Under the pieces are notes generated by a model that made no database searches, had not been told where the DNA came from, and saw nothing but the letters and a program-made list of their open reading frames with translations. From Halosolutus amylolyticus (GTDB lineage Archaea > Halobacteriota > Halobacteria > Halobacteriales > Natrialbaceae), in NCBI RefSeq assembly GCF_023566055.1, contig NZ_JALIQP010000008.1, positions 1-64,000 of the forward strand: 64,000 nucleotides of DNA, in the 5' to 3' direction. The translations under genes and the position numbers were made by a program. Of this stretch, positions 26,147 through 34,202 are shown one piece after another (position 1 is the first letter of the stretch; every line of letters starts with the position of its first letter).

Positions 26147-26209
26147 GGACGGTGTAGAATGTGTACACCGTCTATACTGTTTGAACGATGTAGGAGGTGT
26201 AGAAAGTTT
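26147..26209. repeat. 9-bp repeat run E (7 units)
   Basis: ggacggtgt, agaatgtgt, acaccgtct, atactgttt, gaacgatgt, aggaggtgt and agaaagttt in unbroken register. Confidence 0.8.
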
Positions 26210-26291
26210 CCGCTACTGTTAAGTTATCTCATGGGTATCGTAGACGTGTCAGTCGTCGCGTCCGACCGATCGAGCTGACAGCCGATCCAGG

Positions 26292-26462
26292 AGAATGTGC
26301 ACACCGTGTCAACGGTCCCGACGGCTGGGATCCAGAAGACTGTTCGAACTGTCCACGCGGAGCAGGCGGTCTCGACCGCTTGCACTTCCTAACACGTTCG
26401 AACATTGTGAACTGTTTAGACGGTTTAGGAGGCTTAGGAGGTTTAGACAGTCTCGACGTTTC
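26292..26462. repeat. 9-bp repeat run F (19 units)
   Basis: 171 bp equals exactly 19 units, from agaatgtgc to cgacgtttc. Some inner units are degenerate, but the register never slips. The last eight (gaacattgt onward) are rich in TTTAGAC/TTTAGGA. Confidence 0.8.
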
Positions 26463-26524
26463 AGTGGGGTGCGGCATGGTGGCGTCGCGGCCGGTTCCGA
26501 TCGCGATCGCGCTTCTGGGATTCA

Positions 26525-26749
26525 ACACGGTGTACACAGTATCTACAGTGTACAGCGTTTACACAGTGTAGATGGTTCACACGGGGACGACGGTCCGGGC
26601 CGCACGGGTGGCTCGCGAATCGGGCCCGGTCCACGCCGTGGACGCCGTGCACAACACCTGTACCTCGGAAACTGTTCGCACGGTCTACACAGTGTCGACT
26701 TTTTACACGACGAGCACGGTGGACGCAGTCTCGACGGTGGACGCGGCGG
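26525..26749. repeat. 9-bp repeat run G (25 units, leading up to parA)
   Basis: The first eight units (acacggtgt to cgacggtcc) and the last nine are clear; the centre (26597-26668) is degenerate but in register. The run ends at the Shine-Dalgarno of parA. It is offset by one base relative to run F. Confidence 0.7.
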
Positions 26750-26761
26750 AGGTGATTCAAC

Positions 26762-27589
26762 GTGACAGACCCACGCGCCGTCAGCGTCGCCCTGCAGAAG
26801 GGCGGCGTTGGCAAGACGACCCTCGCGATCAACCTCGCGGAACGGCTCGCCAACCGATCGAACGACGTGTTGTTGGTCGATCTCGACCAGCAGGGCAACG
26901 CCACGGAGGGCGTCGGCCTGAGCGACGCCTACACGGGCGAGGTCCACATCGGCGACGTCCTCGAGGACGGCTCCGACGTGACCCTCGGGGACGTGGTCCG
27001 ATCGACGGACGCGTTCGACGTTCTGCCGGCCCACGAGGACTTAGATAGCGTCGAGAACAGCATCCGGAGCGCGACCTTCGGCGAACTCTGGATCAGAAAC
27101 GAGATCGTCGACCCGGTGCTCGGCGACACCTACGACTACGTGGTCGTCGACTCTCCGCCGAACCTGGGACCGCTCGCGGACGCCTCGCTGATCTCGACCC
27201 AGAACGTCATCGTCCCGCTGCGGATGAGCGAACCCAGCGTGAGCGGCTTCGAACGGATGTACACCCAGCAGATCGGCCCGATCCGCAAGGAGATCGACCT
27301 CGACATCCTCGCGATCGTCCCGAACTCGCTGTCGGGCGACAACGAGGAAAAGCGGATCATCGGCGACCTCGAAGCGTCGCAGTTCGGGGAGTATCTCCCC
27401 GAGTTCGGTCGATCGGCTCACTTCGACGATCCGGATTCGCCTGGCCCGGGCCTGCGCGAACGGATCGCGTTCCGCCGGGCGTGGCGCGAGGGCGTCCCGC
27501 TCGCGGAGTACGATCCGGACAGCGACATGCTCGAACGACTCGACGAACTGGCCGCGATCGTCGAGCGTGGAGGTGTCGACGATGCCTGA
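26762..27589 (+). CDS. parA: ParA/Soj-family partition ATPase
   Basis: A 275-aa deviant-Walker ATPase. KGGVGKTT at 13-20 has the signature first lysine. LLVDLDQQGNATEGVG is the A' motif and DYVVVDSPPNLGPLADASL the Walker B region. ParA proteins bind DNA non-specifically as ATP dimers and are released by a centromere-binding partner, moving chromosome or plasmid DNA. There is no N-terminal HTH, as in type Ib plasmid ParA (ParF, delta) and chromosomal Soj. The GTG at 26762 is fixed by ggaggtgat at 26748-26756. It overlaps the next gene by 8 bp and lies immediately downstream of the 9-bp array, which probably serves as its operator and centromere. Confidence 0.9.
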   Translation: MTDPRAVSVALQKGGVGKTTLAINLAERLANRSNDVLLVDLDQQGNATEGVGLSDAYTGEVHIGDVLEDGSDVTLGDVVRSTDAFDVLPAHEDLDSVENSIRSATFGELWIRNEIVDPVLGDTYDYVVVDSPPNLGPLADASLISTQNVIVPLRMSEPSVSGFERMYTQQIGPIRKEIDLDILAIVPNSLSGDNEEKRIIGDLEASQFGEYLPEFGRSAHFDDPDSPGPGLRERIAFRRAWREGVPLAEYDPDSDMLERLDELAAIVERGGVDDA

Positions 27590-28064
27590 CGACAACCGGT
27601 TCGCGGGCCTGAGCGAGGCGGTCGGGGAGGACGGCGAGACGAGTCCGGCGGACGGCGAGGCCGAGAACGAGACGGGGGTGGACGACGAAATCGACGAACC
27701 GGGGACCGGGTCGGACGCATCGGCACCGGAGACGGACGCGACGACCGATGCCGAGACCGTCCTGGAGACCGGGACCGGTGACGATCGGGACGGCGATGAC
27801 GGTGGGTCCGATTCCGCGTCCGATGCGTCCGACGGGGATCCGACTGCGTTCGCGTTCGACGAGACGACGAAGAAGACGGTCTACGTTCGCCCCGGGACGC
27901 TCGACGAACTCGAGGACGCCCGCGCGCTGGTCGACGCCCAGTTGCGAACCCAGCACGACGTGCGGGACCTGACGGGTCGGGAGTTCTACGACGCGGCCTT
28001 CCGACTCGCCGCCGCCGATACGGACGGCCTGATCGACGAGATTCTGGCGGCTCGAGACGAGTAG
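27582..28064 (+). CDS. Small acidic protein with C-terminal ribbon-helix-helix-like domain (candidate centromere-binding protein)
   Basis: A 160-aa protein. Residues 1 to about 95 are an unstructured Asp/Glu/Thr/Gly-rich tail. Residues about 98-160 look folded: a short strand KKTVYVR, then helices TLDELEDARALVDAQL and TGREFYDAAFRLA, the strand-helix-helix layout of RHH repressors. Type Ib partition systems pair ParA with such a dimeric RHH protein (ParG, omega) that binds short tandem repeats and stimulates ParA through its flexible N-terminus. The 8-bp overlap with parA and the adjacent 9-bp array fit that role. The RHH call is by eye. The ATG at 27582 is preferred to a GTG at 27567; ggaggtg is at 27569-27575. 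Confidence 0.7.
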   Translation: MPDDNRFAGLSEAVGEDGETSPADGEAENETGVDDEIDEPGTGSDASAPETDATTDAETVLETGTGDDRDGDDGGSDSASDASDGDPTAFAFDETTKKTVYVRPGTLDELEDARALVDAQLRTQHDVRDLTGREFYDAAFRLAAADTDGLIDEILAARDE

Positions 28065-28635
28065 CCGTCGCTGGATCGTGATCGGTTCTCGAGAGATCTG
28101 GCGAGCGTTCACTGCGCGATCGACCGGCGGCCCCGGTCGTTCCGGTGTCTTGGTCCCTGTGAACACACCTCGGTAACAATTATGTCATCGACGCCGGATG
28201 TATACGATACGTTCCGACCGATGATCCCGACTCTTCCATCGACTCGCGTTCCGGCACTCACGCTCGCCGGGAAGCGCGTCCTCGCGTCCAGCCCGAATCG
28301 CGCTGGGTTCGCGATCGGTGGTCGTGGACGGGATCTCGCCCGCTCCGGTACGACGGGGCCGGTCGGATCCGCCGCCGTCCACGCCGCGTAATCTCGCGCC
28401 CGGCCGGACGGCGACACTGTTTTTGGACACGTCTCGACGCGTGTGCAAGGAGTGTGCTGCGAGTCCGGTGCGAGCGCCTCACGTGGTGTGGGTCTCCCCG
28501 ATGTCTACTGTCGGTTGCCGCCTGTGTGGTGGATCGTCGGTCGCTCCCGACGAATCCCGGTCCAGCCGACGTAGCGGGACCGGCCGGACTCAGTATCGGG
28601 TCCGGCCGTCGAGTTCGACTCTCGACGGGGGGCTC
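28065..28635. other. Intergenic region after the par operon
   Basis: About 570 bp. A 70-codon plus-strand frame at 28182-28391 lacks recognisable features. A TATA-like aacaattatg (about 28174) and a gacactgtttttgg stretch (28411-28424) are the only AT-rich points. No repeat of the 9-bp type continues here. Confidence 0.5.
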
Positions 28636-28965
28636 ATGAACAGTACCAGTACCGTCGTCACCGCGACGCTCACCGTTCGCGTCCCGTTGCGCGCATCCGG
28701 TGACCTCGCGGACGGCGCACGACGTATCGTCGAACGAACCGACGCGGTCGATCGACTCGAACGCGCGACCGTCCGGGGCGTCTCGCCCGGCCTGAACGAC
28801 ACGACCGTCGATCTGCACGCCCGGGTCGCACTCGACGGCACCGATCGAGGTGCCGACGAGGCGGTCCTGCGACGCGACCTCGAGCGCGGGGCCGGCGTCG
28901 TCAGCGTCGACGCCGTCGAGTCGGCCGACGCCGAGACGCAACCGATCGAGGCGGAAGTCGGCTAG
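28636..28965 (+). CDS. Conserved haloarchaeal hypothetical protein
   Basis: A 109-aa acidic protein, MNSTSTVVTATLTVRVPL onward. The alternation of a strand, helix (DGARRIVERTDAVDRLERA), strands (TTVDLHARVAL) and helix suggests a small alpha/beta sandwich, perhaps a BON- or KH-like fold, but no family is recognised with certainty. No signal or membrane segment. Its stop codon overlaps that of the convergent helicase gene by 4 bp. The longer upstream frame is Arg-rich, so the ATG at 28636 is used. Confidence 0.65.
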   Translation: MNSTSTVVTATLTVRVPLRASGDLADGARRIVERTDAVDRLERATVRGVSPGLNDTTVDLHARVALDGTDRGADEAVLRRDLERGAGVVSVDAVESADAETQPIEAEVG

Positions 28966-30884
28966 CGGTCCTCGCGATCGCCGTCGCGGTCTACGGTTTC
29001 TTCGCGGACCGTGATCCCCTTGCGCCCGAGATGCTGGAGCTGGCGGCGTGCGAAGTCCTCCTCGCGGGTGCCACGCGTCGCGAGGACGTACACGAGCGCG
29101 CCGCCGGCGGGGCGCATCGTTCGGCCGGCGCGCTGGGTGCCCTGTCGGCGCGACCCGCCGAGTCCGGAGGCGACGATCGCCAGGTCGGCGGTCGGCAGGT
29201 CGATCCCCTCGTCGCCGACCCGCGAGACGACGAGCAGGTCGCGTTCGGTCCGGCGGAACTCGTCGAGCAAGCGTCGCCGCTCGTGGTGTGGCGTCTCCCC
29301 GCTGAGGAAAGGGACGTCGAGGGCGGCCGCGATGTCCCGGCCCTGTTCGAGGTAGTCGACGAAGACGAGCGCCTTCGAGTCGGGGTGGGCCGACAGCAGG
29401 TATCTCACTTCGTCGACCTTGCCCCGGTTCCGGGCGGCGATCCGGTACTTTTCGCGGCCCTCCGCCGACGCGTAGGCGTTGGCCTGTTCCTCGTCGCCCC
29501 ACGGGACGTACCGGATCTCGAGTTCCGGTTCGGCGACGAAGCCGGCCTCGAACAGCGCCTCCCAGTCGGTGCCGATCGGCGGGCCGACGAGGGTGAAGAT
29601 CTCCTGCTGGCGATCGTCCTCCCGGATCGGACTCGCGGAGAGGCCGAGTCGGTGCCGCGACTGGAGGTGGGTGCTCCGCCGGTAGACGTCCGAGGGGACG
29701 TGCTGGCACTCGTCGAAGATCACGAGGCCCCACTCGCGGTCGTCGAACAGCGATCGGTGTCGATCCATCCCCGCGATCTGGTAGGTCGCGATCGTCACGG
29801 GGCGGACCTCCTTCCGGCCGCCGTGGTACTGGCCGATCTGGTGGGGTTCGAGCGAGGTGAAGTCGGCGATCGTCTCGGCCCACTGTCGGGCCAGGTCCCG
29901 ACTCGGCACGAGCACGAGCGTCTCGCCCTCGACGTGGGCCATCGCGCCCATGGCCGCGACGGTCTTGCCGCTGCCCGGCGGGCCGACGAAGACGCCCTCG
30001 CCCGCCTCGGCGAACCGATCGACCCACGTCCGCTGGTAGTCCCGGAGCCGAACCTCGAGGTCGATCGGGAGCGCCTCGCCGGACTCCAGGTCCCGGTGGT
30101 CCTGGACCGGGTAGCCCGCCTCGTAGAGGATCCGCTTGATCGCGGCTTCCGCTCCCTCGCGAACCCAGTCCTCCGTGTCGGAGATCGGCGCGTGGACGTG
30201 CTCCTCGTCGAGTTTCTGGCGGGCGACGTTCCCCATGATCTCGGCACTCCTGGCCTTGAGGACGGTGTAGCCCTCCTCGTGGGTCGTCAGTCGGAACTGG
30301 TGGGCCCGGTCCCACTGGCTCTGGACCCAGTCCTCGAGCGCGTCCGATCGCTCTCCGATCGCCTGCCGCATCGTTCGACGGAGGGCGTCGAAGCTGTCGT
30401 GGGGCGTCCCCCAGACGTCCTCGGGCCTGACGACGTAGCGGTAGCCGTCGTCGCCGTTGGCGTCCGCGAGGTGGGCGAACTGGGAGAGTTGCGCGCGCGT
30501 AAACTGGGCGGGTCGATCGACGACGATCTCGCGGCGCTTCGGGAACACGACCACGCGCTCCCGATCGGTCAGGTCCTCCAGTTCGCTGGGGTACCAGACG
30601 ACGGGATCGGTCCCGACCGAGAGCCGCTGGAGGTCGCCGCCGTCGGCGAGGTTCTCGAGCGCCTCGCTGGCCGCCTCGTGGGTGAGATCGAGCGCGCGGG
30701 AGACGGCGGCCGCGGTCAGTACCGGTCGGCCGACCTCCTGGGAGGCGTCGTGAAAGTCCGCGATCGAGAGCCGATCGGTCGCGTCGCTGGCCTCGGTCTC
30801 CTCGGATGACGCTTCCCTGCTCGCTGACTGCTCGCTGTCGGGCGATTCGTCGGGATCGGCTGGCGAGGACCGGTCGTCAGTCAC
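28962..30884 (-). CDS. XPB/Rad25-type DEAD/DEAH-box DNA helicase
   Basis: A 640-aa superfamily 2 helicase. The acidic N-terminal tail is followed by a winged-helix-like segment (SRALDLTHEAASEALENLADGGDLQRL) and a damage-recognition-like part. RecA domain 1 has Walker A GPPGSGKT (about 301-308) and DECQ (about 391-394). Domain 2 carries LVFVDYLEQGRDIAAAL and QRAGRTMRPAG. Archaeal XPB-like proteins act in DNA repair and strand opening. The chosen start is GTG at 30884. The first ATG upstream (30962) lies inside a palindromic repeat element and would add a 26-residue Pro/Ala stretch, so it is less likely. Confidence 0.87.
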   Translation of the reverse strand: MTDDRSSPADPDESPDSEQSASREASSEETEASDATDRLSIADFHDASQEVGRPVLTAAAVSRALDLTHEAASEALENLADGGDLQRLSVGTDPVVWYPSELEDLTDRERVVVFPKRREIVVDRPAQFTRAQLSQFAHLADANGDDGYRYVVRPEDVWGTPHDSFDALRRTMRQAIGERSDALEDWVQSQWDRAHQFRLTTHEEGYTVLKARSAEIMGNVARQKLDEEHVHAPISDTEDWVREGAEAAIKRILYEAGYPVQDHRDLESGEALPIDLEVRLRDYQRTWVDRFAEAGEGVFVGPPGSGKTVAAMGAMAHVEGETLVLVPSRDLARQWAETIADFTSLEPHQIGQYHGGRKEVRPVTIATYQIAGMDRHRSLFDDREWGLVIFDECQHVPSDVYRRSTHLQSRHRLGLSASPIREDDRQQEIFTLVGPPIGTDWEALFEAGFVAEPELEIRYVPWGDEEQANAYASAEGREKYRIAARNRGKVDEVRYLLSAHPDSKALVFVDYLEQGRDIAAALDVPFLSGETPHHERRRLLDEFRRTERDLLVVSRVGDEGIDLPTADLAIVASGLGGSRRQGTQRAGRTMRPAGGALVYVLATRGTREEDFARRQLQHLGRKGITVREETVDRDGDREDR

Positions 30885-30950
30885 TGCCGAGGCTAACGGC
30901 GGTGGGGGTAAACCGATTTCGCTCGCCGGTACGGGAGCGGTCGCTCGGGG

Positions 30951-31034
30951 TATAGTAGCCACTGAAAGTCAATGCACACCTGATCGCAGGACGGCTGTGC
31001 GATCAGTGTGTAAATCGTTTCAGTAGCTACTATA
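30951..31034. repeat. 84-bp palindromic element, copy 2
   Basis: Ends tatagtagccactgaaa and ttcagtagctactata; inner arms gcacacctgatcgca / tgcgatcagtgtgt. The complete element folds as a hairpin with a short GGCTG-type loop. It lies upstream of the helicase gene. Confidence 0.9.
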
Positions 31035-31310
31035 ACCGAGAGACTGATGCGTCGATCGGCCGGCGACGCGAAAATCCTCGCCCGGTCGGTGACCGGACGG
31101 GTGCGGTAGTGGTGAGCGGATACCGCGTTCGACGGTTGCGATGCAAAATCAATAACTATTATGGTAGTACTATCGGAAACCGACCGCCGGCGCGGCCGGT
31201 CGAGTTGTCACGGACCGGTTCGATCTCCGGGGTAGGGGAATCGAACGGGGATCGGTTCGATCGCGATCGATCGTCCGTCCCCCTGCTCCCGTGTTGCGGT
31301 CCGGTCGCGC

Positions 31311-31394
31311 TATAGTAGCCACTGAAACGATTTACACACTGATCACAAAGTCGTCCTGCGATCAGGTGTGCATCGACTTTCAGTGGCTACTATA
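31311..31394. repeat. 84-bp palindromic element, copy 3 (opposite orientation to copy 2)
   Basis: The reverse complement of this copy differs from copy 2 at about six of 84 positions, so the two lie as inverted copies around a 276-bp gene-free spacer. The spacer carries an AT-rich ataactattatggtagtac (31151-31170). Confidence 0.9.
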
Positions 31395-31469
31395 GAGGGT
31401 GTCGCCGCGAAACCCAGATGCTGGCTTCTCGCCCGACAGTATATCCACACGGGCGGTGTACGAAAGCGC

Positions 31470-31646
31470 ATGTTCCGTGCGATCCTCCCGGAGGGACAGA
31501 TCACCTGTGAGCGGTACGAACAGGTGGCGGAAGGAGTCGAACTGTACGACGAGCACGACCAGTTTATCGCCTTCGTTCCGTACGACAACCTCCACGCGGT
31601 AGTCGACGAGGACACCTACTTGCGGGACGATCGATCGATCATGTAG
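31470..31646 (+). CDS. Conserved small haloarchaeal protein
   Basis: A 58-aa protein, MFRAILPEGQITCERYEQV through AFVPYDNLHAVVDED. The compact strand-rich sequence with no motif for catalysis recalls a small family widespread in haloarchaea with no assigned role. The ATG at 31470 is chosen over an upstream in-frame start (31368) that lies within the palindromic element. Its 3' end overlaps the convergent TFB gene by 8 bp. Confidence 0.75.
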   Translation: MFRAILPEGQITCERYEQVAEGVELYDEHDQFIAFVPYDNLHAVVDEDTYLRDDRSIM

Positions 31647-32589
31647 CCGGCGATTGATCGATCGCCTCGAGCTGTTCGCGATACCGGTTCCTGACCGTGA
31701 CGACCGTCGTCTGGGCGGTGTCGGCGACCGCACGCTGCGGGATCGTCTCGTCACAGAGCAGGCCGGCGGCGTAGATCGCGGCGGCGGCGAACCCGGTCGG
31801 CGATTTGCCCGAGTGGAGCCCCTGTTCGGTCGTCTCGTCGATGATCTCGACCGCCTTGGTCTCGACGTCCTTGTCGACGTCGAGTTCCGAACAGAACCGC
31901 GGCACGAACTGCCGGGGGTTCGTCGGCTCCAGGTTGATGCCGAGTTCGTCGGCGATGTACCGGTACGTGCGGCCGATCTCGCGCTGGTCGACCCTGGAGA
32001 CGGAGGTAACCTCCTCGAGACTGCGCGGAATGCCCTCCTTCCTGCAGGCCGTATAGAGCGCGCTGGTCGCGACCCCCTCGATCGATCGGCCGCGAATGAG
32101 GTCCTGTTCGAGCGCCTGCCGGTAGATGACGCTCGCCGTCTCCTTGACCGGTTTCGGGACCCCGAGCGCGCTGACCATCCGATCGATCTCGGACAGGGCG
32201 TACTTGAGGTTCCGTTCGCCGGCGTTTTTCGTCCTGATTCGTTCCTGCCAGACGCGGAGCCGGTGGAGTTGGCCGTGCTTGTCGGCCGACATCGAGTGGC
32301 CGTTCGCGTCCCGGTTGCGCCAGTCGATGGTCGTCGTCAGCCCCCGATCGTGCATCGACTGGGTGAGCGGTGCGCCGACGCGGGAGAGTTCGTCGTGCTC
32401 CTGTGCGTTGAAGGCGCGCCACTCCGGACCGTAGTCGATCGGATCCTCCGTGAGGACGAGCCCACACTCTTCACAGACACGTTCGCTTCGGTCCGGGTCG
32501 TGGACGATCGTGTCGGTTTCGCAGTCGGGACACAGGCCGGGCTCCGTCTCCTCGGATTCGGTCCTGGTGTCGATTATAGACCGCGTCAT
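31639..32589 (-). CDS. tfb: Transcription initiation factor IIB
   Basis: A 316-aa TFB. The N-terminal zinc ribbon has CPDCETDTIVHD and CEECGLVL (about residues 20-48). The B-reader/linker follows (EWRAFNAQEHDELSRVGAPL). Two cyclin-fold repeats occupy about 115-205 (ASVIYRQALEQDLIRGRSIEGVATSALYTACR) and 210-300 (SPTGFAAAAIYAAGLLCDE). It recruits RNA polymerase to TBP-bound promoters. Haloarchaea encode several TFBs with different promoter preferences, so this is one paralogue of unknown number. The ATG at 32589 fits the conserved start; the longer frame upstream has no family features. Confidence 0.95.
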   Translation of the reverse strand: MTRSIIDTRTESEETEPGLCPDCETDTIVHDPDRSERVCEECGLVLTEDPIDYGPEWRAFNAQEHDELSRVGAPLTQSMHDRGLTTTIDWRNRDANGHSMSADKHGQLHRLRVWQERIRTKNAGERNLKYALSEIDRMVSALGVPKPVKETASVIYRQALEQDLIRGRSIEGVATSALYTACRKEGIPRSLEEVTSVSRVDQREIGRTYRYIADELGINLEPTNPRQFVPRFCSELDVDKDVETKAVEIIDETTEQGLHSGKSPTGFAAAAIYAAGLLCDETIPQRAVADTAQTTVVTVRNRYREQLEAIDQSPAT

Positions 32590-33322
32590 CAGTACCGGGT
32601 GAAAACCGTGCAGGCACTGTAAGGGGTTCACATGGTTTCGCGGGAAACCCCGACTTACTGTGAACCGCAAAGAGAGGAGGAAGATGACCGACACGCCCGT
32701 TCGAGCCGCCCGTTCGAGGCGGTCGACGATCGTGTCGAAATCGTGTCCCATCGGGTCGTCCGGGCGCGACGGACCGATCGACGATCCGTCGCCCCAGCGT
32801 GAGCGACGTGAACGTGGCACATGAAACGTTTCCATCGTTCCAGCGAGGTCACGAAGTAAACCGAGTGTTCATCGCGTAAATGGGTGTTTCCAGGACGAAC
32901 CGACGTTTGCTTTTATGTCGCTGCAGTCGAATGTTCTCTACCAGTGCCGTGTTGCCGATCTGCCCGCCGGACCGTGGTCGACGGCCGCATCCTCGGGTCC
33001 GCCAGCGACGTACGCGAACGATACGTTCACACAATCGTTCGATACCGCCAGTCGTCTCGCTCTGCGGCCCGCGACGTCGCTCGCGTTCGCGGACTTCGAG
33101 CGGGTGTACCTCCCGAAGACGATCCGTACCGCGTTTGCAGCCGGTGCAAAACGTGGCCGTGCTTAAGAGTGTCTCTGTTGGTGTACAACTTGGTGTGTCA
33201 ATCGTGATTGCGAGCCCAACGAACGTACAACGGTCACTGTCGGTCCGCCAGCCCGGGGATCTTTTCGATCGTCGACTCTGGGACTGCTGGCGTGGACGAC
33301 GGTCGTCCGGAGGTCAGCGATA
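32590..33322. other. Divergent intergenic region tfb / DUF7344
   Basis: About 730 bp with no supported gene. Two plus-strand frames (32884-33207 and 32915-33166) are Arg/Ser-rich and overlap each other. A split inverted pair, ggttcacatggtttcgcg / cttactgtgaacc (about 32626-32664), lies upstream of tfb. Confidence 0.5.
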
Positions 33323-33919
33323 ATGTCCTCGATCGATACATCGTTGCCCGACGAGATTGCCTCGGTCGCGGATTCCGACGAAGACGAGCGACTCTCGAAG
33401 GACGTCATTTTCGAACTCCTGAAGAACCGCCGCCGCCGGGAAGTCCTTACGTACCTGCTCGAGGCCGACGAGACGGTCACGCTCGGCGAACTCGCCGAAC
33501 AGATCGCCGCCTGGGAGAACGATACGGAGGTCAACGCCCTCAGTTCGGACCAGCGTAAACGGGTGTACGTCGCCCTCTACCAGACCCACCTCCCGAAGAT
33601 GGACGACGCCGGAATCGTCGAGTACGACCAGGACCGGGGCCTGATCTCGCTTTCGGATAACGCCGACCTGTTGATGATGTACCTGGATACGGACACCCAT
33701 CGCCAGGACCGCTGGGATCGATGGTACGCCCTGCTCAGCGTGGTCGGAGCGACCCTCGTCGGTGCCGCGTTTCTCGGCGCTCCGGTGCTGTCCGCGATAC
33801 CCACGATCGCGATCGCGGGCGTCGTCGTCGCGGCGTTTTTCGTGCTCTCGGTGGCCCACGTCGTGACGAACCGGGAACGCGAGCGGACCGTCGACGGGAA
33901 ACTGTCCCGGATCGAGTGA
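33323..33919 (+). CDS. DUF7344-type winged-helix protein with two membrane helices
   Basis: A 198-aa protein. Residues about 22-110 form the haloarchaeal winged-helix domain: LSKDVIFELLKNRRRREVLTYLLEAD is the recognisable start, TLGELAEQIAAWEN the second helix and KRVYVALYQTHLPKMDDAGIVEYD the recognition part. Two hydrophobic helices at about 135-180 (VVGATLVGAAFLGAPV, IAIAGVVVAAFFVLSV) would anchor it in the membrane with the DNA-binding domain in the cytoplasm. Such proteins recur near secreted and surface-glycan genes in haloarchaea; here it opens the large surface region. Target unknown. Confidence 0.82.
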   Translation: MSSIDTSLPDEIASVADSDEDERLSKDVIFELLKNRRRREVLTYLLEADETVTLGELAEQIAAWENDTEVNALSSDQRKRVYVALYQTHLPKMDDAGIVEYDQDRGLISLSDNADLLMMYLDTDTHRQDRWDRWYALLSVVGATLVGAAFLGAPVLSAIPTIAIAGVVVAAFFVLSVAHVVTNRERERTVDGKLSRIE

Positions 33920-34202
33920 CTCCCGAACGATTCGATGGACCGGCACCGATCGCTCTTTCCAGCCTCCTCGCGTCGCCGGAAGCGCCCCCTCTAACTCCGG
34001 GAAGGACTTTTACTGCGAGCACCCGTACGCTCGATCGGCTCCCGGTGACCGTCAGCCAGTACTGGAACGGTTCGCGTGCCAGCTCGCCGTTCCGTGCGCG
34101 GGAGCCACCCTTGCTTTCGAGTGCTGACGCCGGATCCGATCGGGCAGACTCGTCTCCAGTACTCGAGGACGCGACGGAAACGCGCAGAACCCGTGAGCCG
34201 AG

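Larger units (their letters stand above)
25530..26761. other. Repeat-packed region between herA-like and parA (candidate centromere)
   Basis: This 1.23-kb non-coding stretch holds seven runs of 9-bp direct repeats (listed separately), altogether about 70 or more units with AC-N-GT as the recurring core. Open frames through it on either strand are by-products of the multiple-of-three period and are interrupted where the runs change register. It also must hold the promoters of both divergent genes. Its closest functional analogy is the heptad-repeat centromere/operator of type Ib partition systems (inference). Confidence 0.7.

Noticed and set aside
25791-27048. Several frames of 60-160 aa across the 9-bp arrays, rich in Cys/Arg or Val/Tyr/Thr
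   Set aside because: The 9-bp period is a multiple of three and keeps frames open. The repeat conservation is at DNA level (AC-N-GT in shifting registers), and the frames break or shift between runs.
30885-30962. Longer start for the XPB-like helicase (ATG at 30962)
   Set aside because: This ATG lies inside the 84-bp palindromic element, and the added residues are a Pro/Ala stretch; GTG at 30884 is more natural.
30951-31394. A composite transposon bounded by copies 2 and 3 of the palindromic element
   Set aside because: The 276-bp spacer encodes nothing recognisable and no target duplication is evident, so only two separate elements are reported.
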